Of a stretch of 55,918 nucleotides of DNA, positions 45,232 through 52,959 are shown piece by piece. A model generated the notes under the pieces. The model saw only the letters and a list, made by a program, of their open reading frames with translations. It was not told the origin of the DNA and did no database searches. Position 1 is the stretch's first letter. Every line of letters starts with the position of its first letter. The stretch is from UBA6814 sp040753075. GTDB lineage: Bacteria; Desulfobacterota; Desulfovibrionia; Desulfovibrionales; Desulfovibrionaceae. Made by a program: the position numbers and the translations under genes. Location: contig JBFMHA010000017.1 in the NCBI GenBank assembly GCA_040753075.1, forward strand, positions 1-55,918. Direction: 5' to 3'.

Positions 45232-47183
45232 TTGCGGAATTCCTTTGCTATCTGCAGGGTATTGTCATCCAGCACCTTGCGTTGGGTTTTCTGCTTCTTG
45301 TAGACGGGAACACCATGCTCGTATTCCTTGATGACCTCTTCAGCCTCCTCGACAATCTCATTCCCTTTCTTGTCGCGCACGTAGGTCTTGTTGCCGCGCT
45401 TGTCGTGCCCGATGTGGTTGGCCAAAGCCATGAACACGGGGTAGTCGTTCTTGCGCCCGGCGGCCTGCTCCAGGGCGATCTGTTCGTCGGTTTTGCGCTG
45501 CATCACCAGCACGCTTGTCTGCACGCTCACGCTGGGCTGGAAGGTGTCCGGGTGCAGGTCAATGCTTGCCAACACCTGGGTATTCATAAGAATCCATTCT
45601 CTTACGTATCCAAGTCCCGGAGAGCCAAGAATGCCATCCGGCAGCACCATCGCCACCCGTCCCGTGCCAGGTTTGACGAACCGGACGCAACGTTCAATGA
45701 AGAGAATCTCAGGCGGCTGGGACTTTTGGATGGAGTCGGTCATGACCCAACTGTCAGACGGCTTGTCATAGTTCCAAGTGTGCCCCAGGTCGTAACCCTC
45801 CAAAATCGTCGGCTCATCGACGGGGATTTTGGAGCCAAAGGGCGGGTTGGTGAAAATGATATCCACCTGGCCCATGAGATTGCGGGCGCGGAGGCCCGCA
45901 TCCCATTGCGCCGTGCTTTCCAGGGAATTCGACTGATAGAGTCCGCCAGCGCCGTCATTGTTCATGACCATGTTCATCTTGCTGGCTTTCACGAGGTTCG
46001 GGTTGAAGTCTATGCCCACGATGAACAGGCTTGCGAACTTTGCAATCCTGTCACGGATGGTCTGTTCAGCGCGCAGGACATCGCGCCCCCAGCGCTCGAT
46101 TTCTCTGTTGCGTATCTTCTCGATGACACAGTTCATGGCCGCGATGAGAAAGCCGCCAGTTCCACACGCAGGGTCGAGAATCAACTGGTTCTCTTCGGGG
46201 TCGAGCATGGCAACGGCCATGTTGCAGACATTGCGCGGGGTGAAGAATTCGCCCCGATCGCCACGCAGGTTGGCCCCGACGATTTCCTCATAGGCGTGGC
46301 CTTTCACATCCACGTCGGATTCAAGCAAAGAATACATCTGGAGTTGACCGACGAGATAGGCCAGGACAGGCGGATTGAGCCCGATGGCCTCATTGGCGGG
46401 GAAAATTGTCGGATAGTCATCTCTTACAGCGGAGAATAGCTTGTCGATCCGGGCCTTTACTTTTAATGGCCCATTGATTCCGCTCCGCTCATTGGCTCCC
46501 GCGTAGAACTCGACTTCTTGCGAATTCCGTTCATCGTGAATCTTGCAAAAAATAAGCTTGAGCAACTCCCAGAAGGCTTCCGGCTTTTGCAGGCCCTGAT
46601 TTCCAGCAATATAGTTGTGACAACGGCGGAAGGCGAAAAGCAAGGCGTCGGAAGAGGCAGGTTTCAACTTGTCGAATTTGGGCCTTTCAGCTTCGTCACC
46701 CGTCTGGCCGTAGCTGGGGATATCCGGCACATCTTCGAAGGAGACCTGGCCGTTTTTTTCGACCCTTCGGTAACAGAAACGCTCAAGCCCGTTTGTCCAC
46801 ATGCCGTAGCGAGCGTTTGGACAAACAGAAAGATAGCTATGGAGTTGGCCAACCCCCTCCTTGCGGTCACTGGCCTTGACTGATTGCGCTTTGCACTCGA
46901 TAACAAGATGGGCAGTCTCCTGTGCCTGGGCAGCCCCTGCGGTAAAGACGACCAAATCCGCACGGGGCTTTTTCGTCCCTACGCGTAGCGTGAATTCCAC
47001 CGCGATGTGGGCCCTTGGATAGCCGTACTCTCGAACCAGGGACTTGGCGATTTCCTGGCGTACATATTCTTCGGGTGTCTCCTCACGTTGGGTCTGGCCG
47101 TCAATGAAGTCCAGAAGTTTACCCTGCTGGATGATCGCCGCGACTGGTCTAATCTCATGAGGGGAAGCAAATTTTTGAGCCAT
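45210..47183 (-). CDS. nuclease-methyltransferase fusion of a type I-like/type IIB restriction-modification system
   Basis: The 657-residue protein joins two activities. The N-terminal domain resembles the HsdR N-terminus and has a PD-(D/E)xK site: Asp76 in RADLVVF and Glu96-x-Lys98 in IECK. The rest is an N6-adenine methyltransferase of the HsdM type, with SAM motif DPACGTGG (Asp337 onward) and NPPF (Asn446 onward). No helicase/translocase HsdR is in the window. With the adjacent HsdS this resembles BcgI-like enzymes, in which one chain cuts and methylates. The ATG at 47183 has a GAGGTG site. It starts 28 bases after cbiA. Confidence 0.87.
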   Translation of the reverse strand: MAQKFASPHEIRPVAAIIQQGKLLDFIDGQTQREETPEEYVRQEIAKSLVREYGYPRAHIAVEFTLRVGTKKPRADLVVFTAGAAQAQETAHLVIECKAQSVKASDRKEGVGQLHSYLSVCPNARYGMWTNGLERFCYRRVEKNGQVSFEDVPDIPSYGQTGDEAERPKFDKLKPASSDALLFAFRRCHNYIAGNQGLQKPEAFWELLKLIFCKIHDERNSQEVEFYAGANERSGINGPLKVKARIDKLFSAVRDDYPTIFPANEAIGLNPPVLAYLVGQLQMYSLLESDVDVKGHAYEEIVGANLRGDRGEFFTPRNVCNMAVAMLDPEENQLILDPACGTGGFLIAAMNCVIEKIRNREIERWGRDVLRAEQTIRDRIAKFASLFIVGIDFNPNLVKASKMNMVMNNDGAGGLYQSNSLESTAQWDAGLRARNLMGQVDIIFTNPPFGSKIPVDEPTILEGYDLGHTWNYDKPSDSWVMTDSIQKSQPPEILFIERCVRFVKPGTGRVAMVLPDGILGSPGLGYVREWILMNTQVLASIDLHPDTFQPSVSVQTSVLVMQRKTDEQIALEQAAGRKNDYPVFMALANHIGHDKRGNKTYVRDKKGNEIVEEAEEVIKEYEHGVPVYKKQKTQRKVLDDNTLQIAKEFRKWLSERD

Positions 47184-47211
47184 CAAATCACCTCTTCTGA
47201 CAAAACAACTC

Positions 47212-48627
47212 TTATGACTTGGCTTGTCGGCCGCGGTACGCCGCCGCGGCGGCCACGAAGCGCTCGGCCCACCAGGGGGCGGCCAGGGCGTGGAGGTGGG
47301 TGTAGCTGGCGAAGGTGTTGCCCAGGACGATGCCGTCGCCGCCCTCGGTCATGCCCGCGCCGCGGCTGAGGCGCAGGGCCAGGGGCAGGGCGGTCCCTTC
47401 CGGGGCCACGCAGTGGGAGTAGTGGAACTCGTGGCCCTTGAACCGCGCGCCCGTGGGGTGGAAGGGGTTGTCGCCCACCACCTCGGCCTCCACGTAGCCC
47501 AGGCCCTGGGGCCGCTGGCGCAGGGCGGCGCGCACGGGAAGGATTCCGGCCATGGGGTGCGCGGCGTCGGCCGTGTCGAGGCCCTGGCACAGGACCATGA
47601 ACCCGCCGCACTCGGCGTAGATGGGCAGGCCCGCGGCGTGCAGCTCGCGCAGGCGGGCCAGGCCGGGGTTTGCGTGGAGGGCCTGGGCCTGGGTCTCGGG
47701 GAAGCCGCCGCCCAGGTAGAGGCCGTCCAGTGCGGGCCAGGGCGCGGGGGAGAGCAGGGAAATCTCGTGCAGGCGAGCGCCTGCGCGCTCCAGGGCCTCC
47801 AGGTTCTCGGGGTAGTAGAACCACAGGGCCGCGTCGCGCACGTAGCCGATGGAGACCCGGGCGGGCCGGGCGGGCTCGGGCCACAGGGGCGCGATCCCGT
47901 CCGGGGCGGGCGGGGCGGACCGGGCCGCCTCCAGGATGCGGGGCATGTCCAGGTTCTCGCGCATGATGCGGGCCAGCCGCTCCAGCATCTCCTCCCGGCC
48001 GGCGTACTCCCGGTCGGAGATGAGGCCCATGTGGCGCTCGGGGATGGGGTCCGGGGATATCTTGGGCAGGGCCCCGAGCACGGGCGCGTCGGTGTAGCGC
48101 TCCATGGCCTGGCGCAGGATGGCGCGGTGGCGCTCGCCCGCGGTGCGGCCCAGGACCACTCCGGCCAGGCGCAGGCCGGGCTCGAAGGCGGCGACCCCGG
48201 CCACCACCGCGGCCGCGGTGCGGGTCATCTTGGTGCAGTCCAGGCTGAGCACCACGGGCAGGTCCAGGACCCGGGCCAGCTCGGCCGAGGAGCAGGAGCC
48301 GTCCACGTCCAGGCCGTCGAACAGGCCGCGGTTGCCCTCCACCAGGGCGATGTCGGCGTCCCGCGCCCGGTCCCAGAACAGGGCGCGCAGGGCGTCGGGG
48401 GCCAGGAAGAAGGGGTCGAGGTTGCTGGCCGGCCGTTGCGCGGCCAGGCTCAGCCACCGGGCGTCGATGTAGTCGGGTCCCTTCTTGAAGGGCTGCACGC
48501 GCATCCCGTCCCCGGCCAGGGCGCGGGCCAGGCCCAGGCTGAGGATGGTCTTCCCCGCGCCGCCGGAGAGTCCGGCCAGGAGCAGGCGGGGTAGGGCGCG
48601 GGGGGCGGCTGGGGCGGTCGTGGGCAT
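47212..48627 (-). CDS. cbiA: cobyrinate a,c-diamide synthase
   Basis: The enzyme amidates the a and c side chains of cobyrinate using glutamine and ATP. It has an N-terminal P-loop of the DTBS/CobB type (GLSGGAGKTILSLGL), the KKGPDYIDARWL substrate block and EGNRGLFDGLD. The C-terminal class I glutaminase has its nucleophile Cys in YAECGGFM and a late His in HEFHYSH. The length of 471 residues is normal. It follows dsrD as in other Desulfovibrio genomes; the siroheme/corrinoid connection is suggestive. A terminator ends only 13 bases before its ATG, and its ribosome-binding site is weak. Confidence 0.93.
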   Translation of the reverse strand: MPTTAPAAPRALPRLLLAGLSGGAGKTILSLGLARALAGDGMRVQPFKKGPDYIDARWLSLAAQRPASNLDPFFLAPDALRALFWDRARDADIALVEGNRGLFDGLDVDGSCSSAELARVLDLPVVLSLDCTKMTRTAAAVVAGVAAFEPGLRLAGVVLGRTAGERHRAILRQAMERYTDAPVLGALPKISPDPIPERHMGLISDREYAGREEMLERLARIMRENLDMPRILEAARSAPPAPDGIAPLWPEPARPARVSIGYVRDAALWFYYPENLEALERAGARLHEISLLSPAPWPALDGLYLGGGFPETQAQALHANPGLARLRELHAAGLPIYAECGGFMVLCQGLDTADAAHPMAGILPVRAALRQRPQGLGYVEAEVVGDNPFHPTGARFKGHEFHYSHCVAPEGTALPLALRLSRGAGMTEGGDGIVLGNTFASYTHLHALAAPWWAERFVAAAAAYRGRQAKS

Positions 48628-48640
48628 GCTCGGTTTAATG

Positions 48641-48683
48641 AAAAACCGATTCAGGGGGCCGCTTGCGCGGCCCTCGGAATCGG
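48641..48683 (-). terminator. intrinsic terminator between dsrD and cbiA
   Basis: Reading leftward, CCGATT (complement of 48678-48683) pairs with AATCGG (complement of 48646-48651). These enclose an inner GGCCGC/GCGGCC stem with a short GCAA loop, and TTTTT follows at 48645-48641. It should end most dsr transcripts. The T-run stops 13 bases before the cbiA ATG, so cbiA depends on read-through or on a promoter inside 48684-48765, where I see none. Confidence 0.7.
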
Positions 48684-48765
48684 CTTTGAAACATGTCCGT
48701 GCAAGGCGCGCAGGGCCAGGGCCCCGGCGCTGCCGGGCAACGGGGGGAAGCCGGTCCGGTGAGGT

Positions 48766-49008
48766 CTAGTCCTCGCCTTCCCCGGCGTGCTGCTTGCCGG
48801 CGCCCTTGATGCCGTACATGGTGGTCGAGCCGCTGGACCAGAACTCCATGACCTGCTCGTTCACGAGCGTGGTCAGGACCTTCTTGACCTCGCGCTGGCC
48901 GGCATCCGGGAACAGCTTGGTGAAGTCGTTGAAGTAGAACTTGGTCTTGGATTTGGACTGGCAGAACTCGAGGATTTTTTCCCGGGCTTCCTTCGGATCG
49001 AGAGCCAT
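48766..49008 (-). CDS. dsrD: dissimilatory sulfite reductase-associated protein DsrD
   Basis: The 80-residue winged-helix protein begins MALDPKEAREKILEF and has the DFTKLFPDAGQREVKKVLTTLV core typical of DsrD. Recent work in the field describes DsrD as an allosteric activator of DsrAB sulfite reduction. The gene lies 63 bases after dsrB, separated by a strong hairpin, and has a GGGGGAAA site upstream. Its tail (KQHAGEGED) is polar and acidic. Confidence 0.96.
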   Translation of the reverse strand: MALDPKEAREKILEFCQSKSKTKFYFNDFTKLFPDAGQREVKKVLTTLVNEQVMEFWSSGSTTMYGIKGAGKQHAGEGED

Positions 49009-49029
49009 GATTTCCCCCTTTGGGAAAGA

Positions 49030-49056
49030 GGGGCGCGGGCGGCGAGCCCGCGCCCC
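49030..49056 (-). promoter_or_regulatory. hairpin between dsrB and dsrD (attenuator or mRNA-stability element)
   Basis: GGGGCGCGGGC and GCCCGCGCCCC form a perfect 11-bp GC stem with a five-base loop, followed on the transcribed strand by TCTTTCCC. The T-run is too weak for full termination. Partial termination, or protection of the dsrAB message from 3' decay, would let dsrA and dsrB exceed dsrD. Confidence 0.6.
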
Positions 49057-49071
49057 GTTAGTCGGCGTTTC

Positions 49072-50217
49072 CTACCACTTGAACTGGGTGGTCTGGCGCC
49101 AGGTGTAGTAGGCCGGATCGCGGAAGTCGTCGATCAGGTGCGAGGTGAACTCCAGGCCGGTCTTCTCGAAGAAGCGCTCCCAGCCGATTCGCTCGGCCCA
49201 GTCGCCCAGACGCTCGTACTTGTTGGCGCCGGCGGCGTAGGCCTCGATGATCTGGTGGAGCACCTTGGCCAGAGACGGCCAGCGCGGGGGCTCGTTGGGG
49301 ATGAAGGCCACCACGACCTTGGAGAACTTGGGCCGGCTGATCCGGTTGGAGATCTTGCCGCCGGCCATGATCACCAGGCCGTCGCCTTCCTTGTCGGAGA
49401 GCGGCAGCGCCGGGCACATGGTGTAGCAGTTGCCGCAGAACATGCAGCGCTCTTCCTTGATGGCCACGGTGTTGACGGTCTTGCCGTCAACCTCGGCCTT
49501 GGAGGGCCGGATGGCGCCGGTGGGGCAGGCGGCCACGGCCAGCGGGATCTCGCAGATGTTGTCCAGCACCTTGTGGTCGATGATGGGCGGCTTGCGGTGG
49601 TAGCCCAGGATGGCGATGTCCGAGCAGTGCACGGCGCCGCACATGTTCAGGCAGCAGGCCATGGACACGCGCACCGGGGCGGGCAGGTCCATCTTGCCGA
49701 AGTGGCTGAACAGCTCGTCCATGGCGACCTTCACGGTGCCGGAGGCGTCGGTGGCCGGGGTGTGGCAGTGCACCCAGCCCTGGGTGTGGACGATGTTGGT
49801 CACGCCGGCGCCGGTGCCGCCGACCGGGAACTTGAAGGAGCCGCCCTTGAACTTGCGGGAGTTCAGCTCGGCCTTCAGCTCCTTGGCCTTGGCCAGGGTG
49901 TCGACCATGAACTCGATGTTGTTGCGGGTGGTCCAGCGCACGTAGCCGCCGCAGTACTTGTCGGCGATGTCGCAGACTTCGCGCAGCAGGGACACGGAGA
50001 TGAGGCGGGCGCAGCCGCAGCGCACGGTGTAGACCTCGTCGCCGCTCTTGCCCTTGTGCATCAGGACGCCGGCCTCAACGATCTCGTGGTAGTCCCACTG
50101 GCCTTTGTTCTTTTTGATGACCGGAGGATAGAACTCCTCGTAGTGGCGCGGACCGATGTCGGTGATCCGGCCTTCCATGGGCTTGTCGGGATTGTATCCG
50201 GCAGAGATGAAAGCCAT
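49072..50217 (-). CDS. dsrB: dissimilatory sulfite reductase beta subunit
   Basis: DsrB forms the A2B2 enzyme with DsrA, reducing sulfite with siroheme and [4Fe-4S] clusters in the cytoplasm. The 381-residue chain has MACCLNMCGAVHCSD (siroheme-proximal cysteines) and a ferredoxin-like insert with two cluster sites (AACPTGAI and CMFCGNCYTMCPA). The N-terminal GPPHYEE-like region and VRWTTRNNIEF are typical. It follows dsrA by 18 bases with AAGGGGGAAT upstream, so stoichiometric translation is likely. Confidence 0.98.
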   Translation of the reverse strand: MAFISAGYNPDKPMEGRITDIGPRHYEEFYPPVIKKNKGQWDYHEIVEAGVLMHKGKSGDEVYTVRCGCARLISVSLLREVCDIADKYCGGYVRWTTRNNIEFMVDTLAKAKELKAELNSRKFKGGSFKFPVGGTGAGVTNIVHTQGWVHCHTPATDASGTVKVAMDELFSHFGKMDLPAPVRVSMACCLNMCGAVHCSDIAILGYHRKPPIIDHKVLDNICEIPLAVAACPTGAIRPSKAEVDGKTVNTVAIKEERCMFCGNCYTMCPALPLSDKEGDGLVIMAGGKISNRISRPKFSKVVVAFIPNEPPRWPSLAKVLHQIIEAYAAGANKYERLGDWAERIGWERFFEKTGLEFTSHLIDDFRDPAYYTWRQTTQFKW

Positions 50218-50235
50218 GTCTCATTCCCCCTTGGT

Positions 50236-51546
50236 TTAGAGCGCGTGCCGCTTGCGGTACTCGTTGATGTCGCGCTGCCAGCCGCCCGTGACGTCCTCTT
50301 CCTTCCAGAAGATGTAGGGGTTGGAGCGGGGCTCCAGGACGTGGCGCGCGTCGGCCTTGATGCCGGTGACTTCCAGCATCTTCGGGAAGCCCTGGCGCTT
50401 GATGAGCTCGCCGATGCGCTCGCGGTTCTTGCCTTCCTCCATCCACCAGTCCCACAGCTTCTCCAGGACTTCCTTGACCTCGTCGTACGGGGCCTCGGCC
50501 GGGGCGAAGGGCACCAGCAGGGAGCCCATCTGCGCGCCGTCCAGGATGGGGGCCTTGGCGCCGACGAAGATGGAGCAGCCGCGCTCGTCACCGATGTGCA
50601 GGGCGCGGGGCATGGTGTTGATGCAGTGCATGCAGCGGTTGCATTCCTTGTTGTCGATCTTCAGGGCGCCGTCGTAGCTCATGCACCCGGTGGGGCACAG
50701 CTCGATGACTTCCTTGACGATGTCGAACTTGCCCCACTTGGGGTTGTCGTGGGCGCCGGCGTTGGGCTTGAAGTCGCCATTCACGTAGCCCTTCACGGCG
50801 TCCTGGTCGATCTTGATGTCGTCCCTCCAGGTGCCGATGACGGCGAAGTCGGAGCGGGCGATGGAGGCCACGCAGCCGTTGGGGCAGCCGTCGAACTTGC
50901 ACTTGAACTTGTAGGGGAAGGCGGGACGGTGCAGCTCGTCCTGGTAGTCGTTGGTGAAGGTATGGCACATGTCCTGGGTGTCGTAGCAGGCGTACTGGCA
51001 CCGGGACTGGCCCAGGCAGTCGGAGGGCGTGCGCAGGTTGCCGCCGGAGCCGCCCAGGTCGGAGTTCATCTCGTGGGTCAGGGTCCAGAAGATCTCTTCC
51101 AGCTGCGGGGTGGTGGTGCCCAGGCACACCAGGTCGCCGGTGGCGCCGTGCAGGTTCAGCAGGCCGGAGCCGCGGAAGTCCCACAGGTCGCACAGCTGGC
51201 GCAGGTATTCGCTGGTGTAGTACTTGCCCGCGGGCTGGTTGATGCGCACGGTGTGGAAGTGAGCCACGCCGGGGAACTTCTCGGGGCTGTCGCAGTAGCG
51301 GCCGATGACGCCGCCGCCGTAACCGAACACGCCCACGATGCCGCCGTGCTTCCAGTGGGTCTCGCCGTCCTCATAGGACAGTTCGAGAACGCCCAGCAGG
51401 TCGTCGCAGACGTCCACGGGAATCTGGTACTCGATCTTGCCCTCGTTGGCGTGCCTGAATTCGGCGTGCTCTTTGATGTCGGACACGAAGCTGGGCCACG
51501 GCCCGCTTTCCAGCTGGTCCAACAACGGAGTTTGACGCTTTGCCAT
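50236..51546 (-). CDS. dsrA: dissimilatory sulfite reductase alpha subunit
   Basis: The 436-residue DsrA begins MAKRQTPLLDQLESGPWPSFV. It has HGGIVGVFGYGGGVIGRY, the siroheme/cluster cysteines CLGQSRCQYACYD and CPNGCVAS, and a ferredoxin domain with CPTGCMSYDG and CNRCMHCINTMP. It is the marker gene for sulfate and sulfite reducers. The ATG at 51546 has GGAGGAAG upstream. It is the first gene of the dsrA-dsrB-dsrD run. An upstream region of about 560 bases contains palindromes but no convincing gene. Confidence 0.98.
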   Translation of the reverse strand: MAKRQTPLLDQLESGPWPSFVSDIKEHAEFRHANEGKIEYQIPVDVCDDLLGVLELSYEDGETHWKHGGIVGVFGYGGGVIGRYCDSPEKFPGVAHFHTVRINQPAGKYYTSEYLRQLCDLWDFRGSGLLNLHGATGDLVCLGTTTPQLEEIFWTLTHEMNSDLGGSGGNLRTPSDCLGQSRCQYACYDTQDMCHTFTNDYQDELHRPAFPYKFKCKFDGCPNGCVASIARSDFAVIGTWRDDIKIDQDAVKGYVNGDFKPNAGAHDNPKWGKFDIVKEVIELCPTGCMSYDGALKIDNKECNRCMHCINTMPRALHIGDERGCSIFVGAKAPILDGAQMGSLLVPFAPAEAPYDEVKEVLEKLWDWWMEEGKNRERIGELIKRQGFPKMLEVTGIKADARHVLEPRSNPYIFWKEEDVTGGWQRDINEYRKRHAL

Positions 51547-51664
51547 CCTGCTTCCTCCATTGTGTGTGATGGTTGTACCCTATGCACAATGCCGCTCCGC
51601 GCGCACGCGCGGCATGGCGGCGTATCCCCTCGGGAAACGGAAGCTGAAAAAGAAACCGGCACTT

Positions 51665-51678
51665 CGTGAATTTTCACG
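51665..51678. promoter_or_regulatory. operator-like dyad upstream of dsrA
   Basis: CGTGAATTTTCACG has perfect six-base arms around TT. It lies about 120 bases before the dsrA ATG, at or just downstream of the weak promoter candidate. The GTGA/TCAC halves recall CRP/FNR-family (HcpR-like) or Rex half-sites, but the spacing fits neither consensus exactly, so the regulator is unassigned. Confidence 0.45.
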
Positions 51679-51767
51679 CAAGTACAGAAACCCGACGCTA
51701 AAGGCAAAACCCAGCCTTGTCAATATGCCGGGCGGCTTCGCGCGTCTGCTCGGCCATGGCGAACTCC

Positions 51768-51799
51768 GGCCCCTCCCCGCGCCGAAGCGGGAAGGGGCC
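51768..51799. promoter_or_regulatory. long GC hairpin in the dsrA upstream region
   Basis: GGCCCCTCCCCGC and GCGGGAAGGGGCC pair at 12 of 13 positions around GCCGAA. No T-run follows on either strand. It may be a transcript end structure or a structured leader if transcription starts further upstream. Confidence 0.4.
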
Positions 51800-52104
51800 G
51801 AAAGACGACTCACCAAAAAACATACCAGAGATGCAGAAAAACACAAGGCGTGGCGGGGAATGTCGCGGCGGCGAATGGCCCGAAGACGGAAAAAGCGTGA
51901 ACATCCGGCCTGATGGCGGACGTCCGTCGTGTTCAGGACGGGGCGCGCCGCGCAGGAGGGCGGGCCGGGGCAGGGGGCGTCAGGGCGCGCCGACCGGGGG
52001 CATGGCCGGGGCATGGGCCGGAGGAAAGCCGTCCTTTGACAATATCCGTAATCATTTTCCGCCGGCCGTCAATTACCTCCGCATCTTGCGAAAAAAGGAA
52101 CAAC

Positions 52105-52725
52105 CTACTCCCCGGCCTTGCGCTTGGCCATGACCCGGCCCAGGAAGTCGCCCGGGTCGGCCAGGACCAGGGACTTCTCGCCCCCGCCCTTGGCCAGCAC
52201 CGAGAGCAGGCCGTCGTCGGCCAGCATCTGGATGGCCTTCTCCACCGACTCGCCCGGGGTGTTGAAGGCCGTGGACAGGGTGTTCACCGCGTTCAGGTAA
52301 TTGATCTCGGGAGCCCCGCTCTTGCCCATGAGGTCCAGGACGTTGACGATGCCCAGGAAGAGGTTGGGCACCCGCATGGCCTTGGCCGTGGCGGTCTTGA
52401 GCCGGTAGACCATGACGTTCAGGATGGTGGAGATCATCTGCGGGGACTTGCGCATGTAGTCCTCGAAGTCGGACTTCTTGATCTCCACCACCTTGGAGTC
52501 CTCCAGGGACACGGCCGTGGCCGTGCGGCGCTCGTCGCCCAGGAGGATGGCCATCTCCCCGAAGATGGACACCGGCTTGAGCACCGCCAGGACCTTCTTC
52601 TTGCCGTCCAGGATCTTGGATATCTCCACCCGGCCTTCCTTGAGCAGGTAGGCGCACTCGCCCTTGCTCCCTTCCTGGAAGATCACGGAGTATTTGAGGA
52701 AGTTCTTGACCATGAAGGTTGACAT
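52105..52725 (-). CDS. cyclic nucleotide-binding-domain protein (CRP-like)
   Basis: The 206-residue protein has an N-terminal cNMP-binding beta-barrel: EGSKGECAYLLKEGRVEI, IFGEMAILLGDERRTATAVS, the latter being the phosphate-binding cassette. A long helix and an approximately 85-residue C-terminal helical domain follow (VEKAIQMLADDGLLSV resembles a winged-helix end). The C-terminal domain lacks a clear CRP recognition helix, so DNA binding is uncertain. The cassette keeps the Glu and Arg expected for cAMP-like ligands. It has its own promoter at 52790-52818 and lies upstream of, and in the same direction as, dsrA, with a 558-base gap. Confidence 0.8.
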   Translation of the reverse strand: MSTFMVKNFLKYSVIFQEGSKGECAYLLKEGRVEISKILDGKKKVLAVLKPVSIFGEMAILLGDERRTATAVSLEDSKVVEIKKSDFEDYMRKSPQMISTILNVMVYRLKTATAKAMRVPNLFLGIVNVLDLMGKSGAPEINYLNAVNTLSTAFNTPGESVEKAIQMLADDGLLSVLAKGGGEKSLVLADPGDFLGRVMAKRKAGE

Positions 52726-52789
52726 GCTTCCCCCTTGACCGCGCGCCGGCCGCGAAGCGCCGGCGCTGGTGAAAAACGGATTTTCCGGT

Positions 52790-52818
52790 ATACTAGATCA
52801 TTTCAGGGCGATGGACAA
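52790..52818 (-). promoter_or_regulatory. promoter of the cNMP-binding protein gene
   Basis: On the minus strand TTGTCC (52818-52813) and TAGTAT (52795-52790) are 17 bases apart. The -10 matches consensus at five of six positions. Transcription would begin near 52783 and pass through a GC hairpin before the ATG at 52725, which has a GGGGGAAGC site. Confidence 0.55.
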
Positions 52819-52872
52819 CGCTTCCTGCCGCCGGAAGGCCGGGAAAAGCGGGACGAGGCCGGGAGACGGGCC

Positions 52873-52959
52873 AGCAGGCTGTCGAGAAACCGCCTGCCGC
52901 GCGTCAGGGACGGCGGCGGTGGAAAAAGGCCGGGAAGGACTCTATCGGCGGTCGGCTAG
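52873..52959. repeat. degenerate CTAG-bounded repeat element
   Basis: The left end AGCAGGCTGTCGAGAAAC resembles the left ends at 5415 and 13589 (AGCAGGCYGTTGAAAAAC) with two changes. The right end is GGTCGGCTAG. Its CTAG (52956-52959) supplies the TAG stop of the lipoprotein gene. The inner sequence has only imperfect symmetry, so this copy is decayed. Confidence 0.5.

Larger units (their letters stand above)
51547..52104 (-). other. 558-base gene-free region upstream of dsrA
   Basis: No frame here has both a start signal and protein-like composition. It holds the dsrA ribosome-binding site, a 14-base dyad at 51665-51678 and a long hairpin at 51768-51799. On the right it contains the end of the cNMP-binding gene's transcript. 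The dsr promoter must lie here, but I cannot place it with confidence. A weak candidate on the minus strand is TTGCCT, 17 bases, TACTTG, just upstream of the 51665 dyad. Confidence 0.6.

Noticed and set aside
48628..48765. Cobalamin riboswitch before cbiA
   Set aside because: The B12-box consensus is not visible and the region is largely taken up by an intrinsic terminator.
51665..51678. Assignment of the dyad to HcpR or Rex
   Set aside because: The half-sites resemble both families but the spacing differs from their usual sites, so no regulator was named.
51717..52133. Open frames in the dsrA upstream region on both strands
   Set aside because: None has a ribosome-binding site with protein-like composition; they are Arg/Gly/Pro-rich GC frames.
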